64,000 bases of DNA, from the NCBI GenBank assembly GCA_037367405.1, contig JAZKJV010002314.1:124001-188000 (forward strand), read 5' to 3'. Numbering within the stretch: the first letter of the stretch is position 1; every line of letters starts with the position of its first letter. Shown piece by piece: positions 48,427 through 58,425 of this stretch. The notes under the pieces are model-generated. The model had not been told where the DNA came from. It did no database searches and was given only the letters and a program-made list of their open reading frames with translations. Made by a program: the position numbers and the translations under genes. This DNA comes from Ottelia alismoides (taxonomy: Eukaryota; Streptophyta; Magnoliopsida; Alismatales; Hydrocharitaceae).

Positions 48427-49215
48427 ATGGATAAGACAAATCATGTTATCATCCCTCTTGGAGCACATTTCATGTTGAGCTCCATACGCATTGTAAAGAT
48501 CAATGTAGAGAAGAAGGATATGGAGATAATTCCTTATGTATCGGTTACACGTATTCTGATTTATGTCATGATTTTTACGAGGCATGATATTGCTTACATA
48601 GTTGTATTTGTTAGTAAATTTATCTTAAATAAAGAACATTAGAAAAATATTGAGTGAATTTTGAGATATCTTCAAGGTATAAGCAACTTTTTTTGTTTTG
48701 GAGTAGGACGGTTCTCTTTAGTTGCACAAATTTAGAGATGGCATGAGATCTTAATGGGAGAAGATCCATACATGGATACTTGATGTCATTAACATGTAGC
48801 GCAGTTTCTTAACAATCCCAACTTCATAAGTATGTAGCTTTCTCTATTAAAAAAAGTTGGTGGGTTTGTTGCAACTATAAAGGCTTGCAATGAGTTGTTG
48901 GAGATGAAGAAGATTGTGCAAGAACTTGGGTTTAGTTTAGACAACTATTCGCTTTACTATGTCAGCTAGAGTGCAGTCAAACTATGATAAGAATTCCACT
49001 TTCCATGCAAGATTGAAGTACATTGATATGAGGTATCTTTAGGTATGAAATGCATTGAAAGAAAAGCAACTAGTCATTGACAAGATCCACATAAATGACA
49101 ATAGAGAATATATGATGATCAAGCTGTTGACACTTGGGAAATTTGAAGTTTATCGCTTCATGGCGGGATTGGACCAAATCTCGCCCTGTTGATTTGATAG
49201 CAAGTGATCACCTCA
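48427..49215 (+). pseudogene. Degenerate Copia reverse transcriptase end and RNase H
   Basis: The frame 48427-48642 has PYVSVTRILIYVMIFTRHD, matching the Copia motif before RNase H (P-Y-x-S-x-x-G-x-L-x-Y-x-M-x-x-T-R-P-D). Downstream, in changing frames, are remnants of the RNase H: a WRYLQG-like start (48660), ATKACNELLEMKKIVQEL-like sequence (about 48880), a KYIDMRYL-like phrase (49018) and a KLLTLGKFEVYRFM-like end (49120). Many stops. The wording differs from the two other Copia elements, so this is a separate, older insertion. LTRs are not found. Confidence 0.65.
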
Positions 49216-49299
49216 TAGACTGGAGGAGGAATTTGTTAACAATGGAGGACTTGATGGGTTGTGTTGCCAGCCGTTTTGTCCAATCCACGTGTGTTGATC

Positions 49300-49522
49300 A
49301 TTGCTGTCATCTGATAGAACTGAAATCTGAGAAATTTAAAAAAAAAACTATCAAATTTCGACTGATATTGTTCGATGTCGAAATATCATCGATATTTTGA
49401 TTCATCTCGGTTGAAATCCGAGAAATCGATAGAGAGGAGAGTTTTGATATTCCCATGGTGTCCAAAATCGAAATTCCAGTAAAATTTCGCCGTAATTTCG
49501 TGAAATTTAAAACCCCGACGGT
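49300..49522 (-). repeat. ATTTCG-rich palindromic repeat, second copy
   Basis: About 220 bp with repeated AAATTTCG, TCGATATTTTG, AAATCGATAG and ACGAAATT motifs in both orientations, unlike the flanking sequence. It resembles the 211-bp insertion at 61201-61411 in wording; orientation and edges are approximate. Confidence 0.5.
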
Positions 49523-50809
49523 AGGTGGCAGATGCACATTTTTTAACATCAAAACATTTCTCATGTTTTTGTGCCAACTAACAGACAAACCAATACAGAG
49601 AATAGGACACAATAATGGATAGTAGTTGTGTGCCCTAACTCCACACCTGTCTTTCATGTGTGGGCTATGAGGAAGATCCTTGGTCCCCTCTTCAAACTCC
49701 CTTGGCTCTCAGTTGAACGACATCTCGAGTTCGAATGCGTAATGGGGACTAGAAGGAGCACATGTGAGCTTCTTGTTTGGGAGCGTAGTAGATAAAAGAA
49801 TTCTCTTCAATAATATTTCTCTAACTCCTTATATCCTCTAACTAGTTTGGTCCGTGACATTTGATTGTATATACCTATCACAAGAGTTTGGCTTTGTATA
49901 GTCCCTTGTGGAGAACCTTTTATTACTACTATAGTGAAGCTATTATTGGCTGTGCTAGTCTTGTTATTTTTTACCTCGTCATTATGAGATTTTCCACGTT
50001 AAAATTCACGTGTACTTGTGTGGTTGATTTTTGTTGTTCGATTTTCTCGCATCATTGTTCTTGTGATATATTTGCCTTCATTATCGTCTAGATCTTGTGG
50101 CTCGCTTCTGTAAGGAGAGTCTATGATCATGATTCTGCTCTTTGGTAGCGAGGGTCTATTATCAATTGTTGGACATCTAAATGATGGCTAATGTCCATAC
50201 GCCTTAATTTGACGGACACAATCGTAGCTGATCATTTGCTAGATTTTCGTACACACCTGTTCTTAGAATTGACTTGATATAGTATTATGCATATTGCCCT
50301 CGTGTTTAGAAGTCACTCTCCTTGTGAAAATTGTACCCTCCTTTTGCTAGAAAAAATTCAAACCAATGCATATCACTTGGGAGCGTCTTGCTTTCGCCCT
50401 GTAGATACATTTCGAGTTCATTATGGCGTGCAGTTCAAACATAGCAAACCTAGCCTTCGTAATGACACGACTTGAGGAAACCTGACAACTTGGACAGCTT
50501 AAATGGTTAGAATCGGTTTTTCTTACAAAGATGACGACGTAGGTTTCAAATTTATAGTTCAGTATGCATCCACATCAGATGGCCCTCCATGATATTTATA
50601 TCGTGCATGCCGCTTCCTGATGACGTTCATTCTTATGGTCTAGAGTCCATCATGTTTTGTGGACAGATGATCTGCGAAATCCCTACATCGATATATTTAT
50701 CTTTCTCGACATCACCCCCTGGGGATGGATATATTGGCGCTTCGTTCTCAAGAACAGAACTTACATGCAGCAAAAGAGAGAAAGAAGATAGTTTATATAT
50801 ATAGAGAGA
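49523..50809. other. Unassigned sequence
   Basis: No recognised repeat edge, motif or coding frame. Frames at 49861-50091 and 50589-50804 are short and unsupported. Confidence 0.3.
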
Positions 50810-50974
50810 GAGGCGATCCTATGAGATGGGAATTTGGTGAGATGGTGAGATGGGGCATTCTGGACCACTAGTTCCAACCAGGATAGAGAAAGGCAGGAGA
50901 GAGAATACAGCAACTTGTGGTTCAGAATGTCTCATCTCACCATCTCACAAAATCTCATCTCATAGGATCACTCC
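50810..50974. mobile_element. 165-bp palindromic MITE (family 1), copy 1
   Basis: Long terminal inverted repeats: the left arm starts GAGGCGATCCTATGAGATGG, and the right arm read in reverse starts GGAGTGATCCTATGAGATGA. The arms stay similar for about 55-60 bp, leaving a short centre with GGCAGGAGAGAGAATACAGC. The same 165-bp length and centre occur at 53530-53694. The right edge meets a TA repeat; the left edge meets TATATATAGAGAGA. Confidence 0.85.

Positions 50975-51018
<44 letters not shown>
50975..51018. repeat. TA then GA microsatellite
   Basis: (TA)n at 50975-50996 followed by (GA)n at 50997-51018, filling the gap between two TIR elements. Confidence 0.9.
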
Positions 51019-51019
<1 letters not shown>

Positions 51020-52400
51020 GATATCTTTCAAATGAGACATGGTCCTTCCATCCATAAGGAAGGCCATTAATCCCACCCATCCGTATTTAATCCTATGGCT
51101 GTTATTAATGATATGTTAATACTATTTAAAAAATTAATAAAAACCCATTTTAGTCTTTATACATTATCTAAATATAGCATCTAACCACCTCAATTATCTC
51201 CTCCATTAATATATAATGTTAATTGCTATTTTCAAAAAATAGAAACCGTAATTATTTTTGGCATCATGCGTTCCATGCAGGGGGGCAAGGTGACGCCGTC
51301 TGGACCTCTCCTCCGCACGGGCGGAGGTCTGCTCGCGAGATGGCGATTGTTGGACGATGATGGAGATGCGCGGCGGAGGGAAGGAGGTGAAGGTCGACGT
51401 CAAGCGGCTCGAGGGCTGCAAGCTGAAGACCAATTGGTTCTCCAGGCGGTCGGGCTACTGCAGGATGGTGGATCTGGTGGACGGCGGCGACGCGCATCAG
51501 TGGTGGAAGTGCGTTGTCACACGCGGTTGTAGGAGGTGACAAGACAACGATGGGCTCACGCTGGACGTGTGCATGAGTAGTCGGTCGGTCGGCAACGTGG
51601 TGGAGGTTGCGATGCTCCTCGAGCGGTGACGGATAGATCTTCAGGAGTAGCGAGCGGTGGCGATGAGGACATGTGTATCATGGTGGTGACTGCACAAGGA
51701 GACCGCTTAAACATTGTATTTTACATATTTCATATGTATTATACAATTTTAATGTATATTATTACAATTTTGTTTTGTATTATACATTTTTCATGTATAT
51801 TTTTCCATATCAATTGGATGCGAATGAAAAATTGTAGTTTTTGTGTTTTATACATTTTGGATGTCCATTACATATTTTAGATGTGTAATATACATTTTAG
51901 TTATGTATTATACATATTGAGAACATCTATTATACATTTTTATAAAAAAGGATTGCAGATTTCACATAAATAAAAAACGTAAAAATAGCTAATGTATTGC
52001 TAATATGAATTATATTCTACAAATATCCATACAATTTTTACAAAGTGACTATTGAAATTTGAATGAACCACGGATTATACAAAATGATATACAATCATTA
52101 CAAAATGAATCACAGATTATACAAAAAAACGTGTAAGGATACAAACACCTGACCCGCGTTATGTCGCCCTGCACAAATCTGGACATTATTTTAATATGGT
52201 ATTACAAAAAAATACCAAAATTATATCTAGTTATTTATAGTATTTCGGAATTTTAAATACTATCCGTAATTAATGTAAAATGTGATGACCAAAATACCTT
52301 TTTGGGCAAACAAATTGATCATGCCGTTAGATTTGAATCTAATGGCTAGGATTGTTGGCCTTTCTTACACATGGAAGGACCAAGTCTCATTTGAAAGGCC

Positions 52401-52403
<3 letters not shown>
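51019..52403. mobile_element. 1.39-kb TIR element (family 2) with a GC-rich insert
   Basis: Ends GGATATCTTTCAAATGAGAC (left) and, reversed, GGGGGCCTTTCAAATGAGAC (right). The arms continue with TGGTCCTTCCAT and AAGGCCA-type sequence for about 70 bp. It is bounded on both sides by microsatellite. No transposase is visible. Positions 51264-51700 are GC-rich and unlike the AT-rich rest, as if acquired from elsewhere. The AT-rich part repeats phrases like GTATTATACATTTT. Confidence 0.8.
51264..51700 (+). other. GC-rich block inside the TIR element, possibly captured coding sequence
   Basis: Open frames on both strands (51266-51532 plus, 51264-51542 minus, 51357-51539 plus), with no family I recognise. 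The sharp composition change at 51264 supports capture of foreign sequence. The coding strand is not decided. Confidence 0.45.

Positions 52404-52445
<42 letters not shown>
52404..52445. repeat. TA microsatellite between two TIR elements
   Basis: About 21 uninterrupted TA units, exactly filling the gap between the TIR ends at 52403 and 52446. Confidence 0.92.
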
Positions 52446-52448
<3 letters not shown>

Positions 52449-53465
52449 GGCCTTTCATATGAGACTTGGTCCTTCCATTCGTATGGAAGGCCAATCATTC
52501 TGACCATCGGATCTAATTTCAACGGATATGATTAAAACCACCTTATTCTACAAAAATCGGATTAATAATAACTATCATTTCCTGAATTTAAGGGATGCCT
52601 AATAAAGAAATTTCACATTTTAGAACGTGACAAAAATGGCTGAAGAACGTGTGTTTTTGTGTACAAAAAATCTATGTATCCTACAAAGAAACAATTTAAA
52701 ATACTAAACAGGACATGGTTCTGAGAAGTGAGATATAAAATATACAAAATAAAATATTACGATTTTCATCAGATGCTATTTTTTAGGAAAGGCTTTAACT
52801 ATTTGTTCCTATAATTATAGGAGTTCTAATAACGAAATTTCTATTTAAGGGGATGACTGAATATCAAAAAAGTAAATTCGATATGAAAGGTTATAAAAAC
52901 ATGCTTCAAATATCGGGTATTTAGAATACAATTATACAGGTGTATTATACAAAATAATCATTATATATACAAATGGATAACGTTTGTGGGATACAATAAT
53001 ATTATGAAATCCAAAAGAAATTGGTCCCGTACTATGAAAGACGTGTTTATTTAATTAATGTTAAAAACAATACCTAAATTTAATGGATGACTGTACATAA
53101 TATAATGATATTGGAAGATCACGATTATGTTAAATTCAATTAAATTATTTTACATTATAATGGATGCAAAATTATACAAAAATCTGCCATTGAATAATTC
53201 TGGAAATAGGAACTCGAAAACGTGATCTGGAAAATTGACACGCAGTGGTAGAATTACGGGCTTTTATGGAGCATAAATTCCGGAATGTGTTGTCATTGAA
53301 AAACAAATTCCATTTTTGGATGGCGCGGCACTCATAAGATAGGCGGTTTTGCTTATGGAAGGTGGTTTTCTTAATAGCCGTTAATGGAAAGATGGTAGGG
53401 ATCCAACGAATGGGATGCTTGGTCTTCCATATGGATGGAAGGACCAAGTCTCATTTGAAAGATAT

Positions 53466-53467
<2 letters not shown>
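52446..53467. mobile_element. 1.02-kb TIR element (family 2), second copy
   Basis: The left end GGGGGCCTTTCATATGAGAC and the right end reversed GGATATCTTTCAAATGAGAC match the ends of 51019-52403, with the two end variants on opposite sides. The interior is AT-rich without a GC-rich block. No transposase frame; the minus frame 53172-53447 is unsupported. TA microsatellites lie on both sides. Confidence 0.8.
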
Positions 53468-53520
<53 letters not shown>

Positions 53521-53529
53521 ATATATATA
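53468..53529. repeat. TA microsatellite with a few TATG units
   Basis: About 60 bp of TA repeat with GTATGTA interruptions, between the TIR ends at 53467 and 53530. Confidence 0.9.
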
Positions 53530-53694
53530 GGGGCGATCCTATGAGATGGGATTTTAGTGAGATGGTGAGATGGGGCATTCAGGATTACTAGTTCCAACCA
53601 GGAGAGAAAAAGGCAGGAGAGAGAATACAGCAACTTGTGGTCCAGAATGTCTCATCTCACCATCTTACAAAATCTCATCTCATAGGATCGCCCC
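53530..53694. mobile_element. 165-bp palindromic MITE (family 1), copy 2
   Basis: Left GGGGCGATCCTATGAGATGG, right reversed GGGGCGATCCTATGAGATGA. About nine-tenths identical to 50810-50974. A TA repeat lies on the left; no microsatellite remains on the right (TGGAAATGG follows). Confidence 0.88.
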
Positions 53695-53927
53695 TGGAAA
53701 TGGAGGAGAGATCTGTATCCATGAATCGAGAAGGGTTAAATACAAAGTGGGGCCTCGTGCGTACTGGATATTGTTGAACCTAAATAACCCCGCCCTTAAA
53801 TATGTCACGTCTACTCATGTGACCCTGAGTTAATGTCGAGCAGCAGTTGGATCTGACGCCATACCCCCCCCCCCAGATACTGGACGAGATGATGAAACGA
53901 CTTAAAGTTTGCATGCTGCATACATAC
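53695..53927. other. Unassigned spacer
   Basis: Mixed sequence with a C9 run near 53868. No recognised feature. Confidence 0.3.
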
Positions 53928-54173
53928 GGCCCGTCGGTTCAAGAATAAGCAGGAATAATGATGGGAAATAAGGAGAATAAGAGTCTATTCTTTGTTCGAC
54001 TGGAGGATAGGAATAAGGAGAATAAGGTGAAATAAAAGTAGGTAATGTGGGATAAAGATAGGAATAAGAGTGAAATAAGATGGAATAATGGGGAATAGTC
54101 GTACCATTGGGAACCGTGACGGGAGGAGAATTGGCCCCTTATTCCATGGCTTATTCTCCAACCAAACAGGGTC
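53928..54173. mobile_element. 246-bp MITE with GAATAAG-rich TIRs
   Basis: Starts GGCCCGTCGGTTCAAGAATA, and the reversed right end starts GACCCTGTTTGGTTGGAGAA. The interior is built of GGAATAAG/GAATAAGG units. The GG(C/A)CC...TTTGGTT end type is common among plant MITEs of the hAT and PIF groups. A target duplication is not clear, so the superfamily is open. Confidence 0.65.
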
Positions 54174-54456
54174 ATAGAGTAATCGAGAAATATCTAGTTA
54201 TCCGTGTAAGGTGGATAGAGGAAAGGAGATCGATAGTGCAGTGTTCTACCTGGACTGCCTGTTTATGATCAGACGGTCTGATCGGCTTAATTGTTTTATC
54301 TCTAGAGTTATTTCAGTTTTTTTCTTTTTTTGTAAAAAAAGGGTGATTTTCTGAATCGGTTGATAATATTATTCAATCTCATTTTACTCCTTTAATCGGC
54401 TTTTTTTACACGAGTTTTCATTCATTTCATGAAAACATATACAAAGTTTTATTTTT
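54174..54456. other. Unassigned spacer
   Basis: Ordinary AT-rich sequence with homopolymer runs. No feature seen. Confidence 0.3.
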
Positions 54457-55024
54457 ATTTATTTATTTGATTTTTATCAGTTGTGTGCTTCTGCAATATC
54501 AATTATGCTCCTCTTTTTTTGGAATATCAGTTGTGCCCCCGACTTCTTATCGTTCTTTCACTTGTGCCCCTTTGTTACTTTAGTCGTCAATGAGTAGAAC
54601 TTCACCATGGTTATTTGAAACCATGGTGAGATTAAGAAGGGGCATAACTGTCCAAAAACTCCCCTTACCCCTCCCACTCCCCAGCCTCTTCCGCTCCCTA
54701 CTCCTCCTTCCCCCTCCTCCAACTTCCCCTCGCAGACACGCTGGAGCTCGGACTCAGACTTCCTCGAACAGCACACACAGCAACCAGAGGTTGCATCTGA
54801 TAGAGACCTCTGATGTATACCTCCTCTTAAGGAGGCCACGGGTGGTTGAACTCCTCATCAGACCTATTGAGCTCCAACTGGAATACATTAAAGCTTCCAT
54901 GCCTGGATCCTTAACTCTCGGATGGAAATGAACTTGCATAGTAGTACAACCAGCCAATGCATGCATCTCCAGATCCGGGTGGGGGTTCTATCCTCTAGCA
55001 CTCGTAGAGGGCAGATATAGGAGG

Positions 55025-55262
55025 CTTAAGGAAGAGCAACGGACGGAGGAGGAGGGGGTGTGTGGAAGGAGCAGCGGGCGAAGGAGGGCACGAGGAAGAA
55101 GCAGCAGGTGTAGGATAAGGCTGTGGGGGAGGAGCAGATGGTGAAGGAGGAGGGCACAGGGGAGGAGCAACGGGCGAAGGAGGAGGGCATGGGGGAGGAG
55201 CAGCAGGGGAGGGGCACCGGAGGAGGGTGAAGGAGGATGAGTAGTGGGGAGGGGGAGGGGGA
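55025..55262. repeat. G-rich minisatellite inside the long-TIR element
   Basis: Irregular repeats of a roughly 39-bp unit built around GGGGGAGGAGCAGCGGGCGAA and GGAGGAGGGCA. The frames on both strands through it are low-complexity and not credible genes. Confidence 0.7.
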
Positions 55263-55357
55263 TGGGTTCATTTCAAACCTTTTCAATTAAATTCCCCTTG
55301 TGTCCCCAAAGTTAACGTTTGTTTACATTGGGGATGGACGGCAACTACTATGAGGTG

Positions 55358-55447
55358 AGAACCCCTCTAATGGTCTGGTGGTAGAAACAGTGGCTCCCAC
55401 TTTAAAGGACCAAGGTTCGAATCCTACTATAAAAAAATTAAAAAAAT
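55358..55447 (+). mobile_element. tRNA-derived SINE, 90 bp, with 12-bp target duplication
   Basis: Polymerase III internal promoter: an A box TGGTCTGGTGG (55371-55381) and a B box GGTTCGAATCC (55414-55424), about 33 bp apart, then an A-rich tail (AAAAAAATTAAAAAAAT). Flanked by perfect copies of TACTATGAGGTG (55346-55357 and 55448-55459). It is very short, with essentially only a tRNA-like head and tail. It inserted into the right TIR of the long-TIR element, which is therefore older. Confidence 0.88.
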
Positions 55448-55576
55448 TACTATGAGGTGCACAAGTGATAGAACAACAAGAAGTCGATGGCACAATTGAT
55501 ATTCCAAAAAAGAAGGGCATAACTGATATTGCAATATCTCAAAGGGGCGCAACTGATAAAAACATTTATTTATTTG

Positions 55577-56500
55577 CAAGAAATTTATGGTTAAAGTAGC
55601 CTGCACATGCACATGGCAAATAGTCTAACCAAAAAGATTGTTTAGAATTATGGTACTCAGATTTTACAAATGCCTGCAATTATTTCTTGATGACAATTGC
55701 GAGGATAATAATTATTATCCAGAGATTATTTCTCCATGATTTTTATGAGGATAAGTCAAAGTATCGTGAGATTATTTCTCCATGATAATTGTGAGAATAA
55801 TCACAATTTTCCTGATAGCAATAACATGCGCTCCACGCAGCTAATAATCACCCGCAAGGCGAAGGTCACCATTGCGCAGACATCAGCAGAGCTCCGCAGC
55901 AATTCATCTTTGTGCAATTTGCATGGGAGGCGAGAGGAGTCGCAATCCTTACATTAGATTTCATTTTCTCATCAAACGATCATGGCGTGATGATGGGCTG
56001 AGTTTTGAACTGTCTTGCAATAGCTTATATCGAATTTGTCTGCACGGATGTGCTAGCAAACACAATTCAACTCCTCATCCCCGCTCAAAACACTGAGATT
56101 TGTCCATATACAAATGAGATCATGTCGATAAATAAATATTCCAATGATAATCCCATCCATGAGAGACCATGTTTCGAAAGATATAATAGTTGTTGATGCA
56201 GCTTTTCATAAGCAAGCAGATGCTTGAAGCTAAGGCCATCATAACAGCCGATTGCACATCTGAACAAGCAGAGATATCAGCTGTTTTGGAGGGAGTACTA
56301 CTAGCAGTAAAATATTAAGATTTGATATATGCTTACCATCTGATTGAGAAATGTTGTGAAGATGGTCCAAGGGAAGGCACAGCCGAATTAGAATTACAGT
56401 AGATAAAAATACAGACAGAATATGATTAAAATTCATGGGAGAATCAGCACTAAGATGCATCAAGAAACTTGTCAACTGTGCCTATCTTCAAGGCTCCTGT
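55577..56500. other. Low-copy-looking sequence without recognised features
   Basis: No repeat matches elsewhere in the window and no recognised protein. A short local repeat, ATTATTTCTCCATGAT, occurs at about 55727 and 55770. Confidence 0.35.
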
Positions 56501-56504
56501 CTTC

Positions 56505-56660
56505 AAAATGATCGTGTGACGACAGAGAAGTGCATTTTCTTCTCCCTATGTTCAAGGATTCCCCTCGCCCTCCAAATCAGCTCAAACATTGCATCTGTGG
56601 CGTGGTCCTGCCCTCTCACATGTCCCTGACCAATTAGTTTCCTTGCAATTTAGAGAACAC
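56505..56660 (-). other. Possible exon of an unknown gene (minus strand)
   Basis: On the minus strand an uninterrupted stretch of about 48 codons reads IARKLIGQGHVRGQ..., then a MFELIWRARGILEH segment, and ends at a TGA near 56515. Composition is coding-like (balanced, charged and hydrophobic residues), but I recognise no family. A TTGCAAG near 56650 could be an acceptor. Evidence is weak. Confidence 0.22.
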
Positions 56661-57070
56661 TACCAGCACCACATCGACCTCAAGCCTGCAGAGTACAACC
56701 ATCAACAGCCTCGCCCCTTATACTCGCATGTTGACAACCAGATCAACGGGGACAAAAAGGTCCCCAACATATACAAAAATACTGGAGCTATCTCCTTGAA
56801 ACCAATAAATAAAATGAAGCAACATTAACATTTCAACCTTGTATAAAGGCAGACTGGAGGACTTGTAACAACAAAACCATAAGCACATTGCAGGCAATCT
56901 ACAATTATGGATTCATAACAATTAACAGGACCATCTAACCGGGCAAAAAATGTTATTTCTTATCCTGGCATAAAGTATGGCACAATTTACAATTTCAACC
57001 CTTCGCAGCAACGTAAACCTTTCCAGGTGTATGAACCTTCAGCTGCATCGACCGGCAATAACAGGTTGTT

Positions 57071-57169
57071 TCAGCCATCAATAGCAGAAATACCCCCAAG
57101 TCCACGCCTTTGAGTTCCAATCAAGACATCCTTGAACCGACTGACTGGCCCCAAAACTCGATGTACTAT
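57071..57169 (-). CDS. Possible last exon of a host gene (minus strand), partial
   Basis: The minus strand reads TTTTTGGTACAG (acceptor-like) and then an open frame from 57169 to a TGA at 57071-57073, 32 codons, beginning IVHRVLGPVSRFKDVL and ending GGISAIDG. The wording looks like conserved protein, but I do not recognise a family. The upstream candidate exon at about 57621-57775 is on the same strand. No other repeat in the window overlaps this stretch. It could equally be a gene fragment. Confidence 0.3.
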   Translation of the reverse strand: MVHRVLGPVSRFKDVLIGTQRRGLGGISAIDG

Positions 57170-58014
57170 CTGTACCAAAAACTTAAATGTATGTCAAATC
57201 AATGAACCTTGTCTGCTATCAGCATCTATAACTCTGCCCTAATTTTTTTTTGTTAAAAGTTCAACCACAGTTTATAAGCAGAACATCTATTTACAGTTGA
57301 TATGCAACCTTATATCACACAATCAATTTACAACTGTAGCAAAGCATCAGCAAAAATTAAGAAGCTACGTTCTTCCAACATATTACAAAAATTAATGTAG
57401 ATATCAGAGAAAATAAAAAACAAATAGCACAGCAGACAATTATACAACCAGGTGGCGGTGGGGTCTAAAATTTATTCTTGTTAAAAGCTTTGATAAGCAA
57501 TATAAATTATCATGAAAAATTCTTTATTTTTATGTCTTTTAAGCCCAAGAATCGGAACTGGAGGTTGATAGTCATCCAGGTATATTAAGAAAATGAACTG
57601 ACTATTTCCCGATGTTCATTTGGATATACCGAGGTTCTCACTGCTAACAACACAAAAAGCATAGCCGTCAAGGGATTGTGCATCAGGACTAGGATTTTGC
57701 ACTGCGTTTTCAACATGTGAAGCTCTTGAGATTTGGTTAAATGAAACTTCTCTACGAGGAAGAAAATTGCTTTAATAATTTCCCCCAAAAACTATTTACT
57801 ATAGGTTATTTTAAATAAATATCATGGCAGCTCATTTATAATTCAAATAGAAACGTTTAACTAAAATGGAGAAGTTTCGTAAAGATGTTCTAGAGACTAA
57901 GATATTATACATATAAACATTAATGAAGTGGTCTCTGATTTCCAGTTATAATTAGCAGGTACTTTTTGTCATATTTTCCGTTAAATAAACTGTTGTCATT
58001 TTTTTATGAAAAGA
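57170..58014 (-). other. Low-copy stretch with a second exon-like segment
   Basis: Around 57621-57775 (minus) an open frame reads LPRREVSFNQISRASHVENA, then VQNPSPDAQSLDGYAFCVV and further residues, followed by GTATAT, a possible donor. Phases do not fit the candidate exon at 57071-57169 directly, so an intermediate exon or a different structure would be needed. The remainder looks intron-like (T-rich, no frames). Confidence 0.25.
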
Positions 58015-58320
58015 TATGCCCGTCCCTCATCCCAGTTTCCATGCCTTCCTCTCCCATGATCCTCTCCATCGCCGTGAGGTCCTTGCTCCATGACACCTAG
58101 TGATCTCATGTGAGATATGCCTGTCCCTCATCTCAGCTTCCATGCCTTCCTCCCCTATGATCATCTCCATCACCGTGAGGTCCTTGCTCCACGACACCTA
58201 GTGGTCTCATATGAGATATGCCCATCCCTCATCCCAGCTTCCATGCCATCCTTCCTCCCCCATGATCCTCTCCATCGTCGTGAGGTCCTTGCTCCATGAC
58301 ACCTAGTGATCTCATGTGAG
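58015..58320 (+). repeat. Three tandem copies of a 101-105 bp repeat
   Basis: Units at 58015-58115, 58116-58216 and 58217-58320 share TATGCC..TCCCTCATC, CTTCCATGCC, GTGAGGTCCTTGCTCCA and GACACCTAGTG. The third has a 3-4 bp insertion. A partial, worn relative of the unit lies around 58755-58815. Confidence 0.9.
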
Positions 58321-58425
58321 CCCCCTCAAGCTCTGCCGACCTCTGCCTATGAGATTCATGGAGCTGCCTTCACCTAGAATTTCCTTGGGTTTCAATTTCA
58401 ATTGGCGACCATGACCTCCTTCCCA

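Larger units (their letters stand above)
54470..55563. mobile_element. Long-TIR element (Mutator-like layout), 1.09 kb, with SINE in its right TIR
   Basis: The left TIR (about 54470-54600) contains TTTTTATCAGTTGTG, GCAATATCAATTATGC, GGAATATCAGTTGTGCC and CACTTGTGCCCC. The right TIR (about 55448-55563), read in reverse, gives the same phrases in the same order. The arms are over 100 bp long, as in Mutator-like elements. Flanks share ATTTATTTATTTG (54457-54469 and 55564-55576), longer than the 8-10 bp usual for that superfamily and of low complexity. The centre carries GC-rich sequence and a G-rich minisatellite but no transposase. Confidence 0.75.

Noticed and set aside
55025..55286. Proline/serine/leucine-rich minus-strand protein
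   Set aside because: The frame runs through a G-rich minisatellite; composition follows from the repeat.
55371..55424. A tRNA gene (A and B boxes)
   Set aside because: The flanking 12-bp duplication and A-rich tail mark a SINE, and the sequence does not close into an acceptor stem.
58015..58320. CRISPR-like array (regular repeats)
   Set aside because: Units are contiguous, over 100 bp, without spacers, in a eukaryotic setting.
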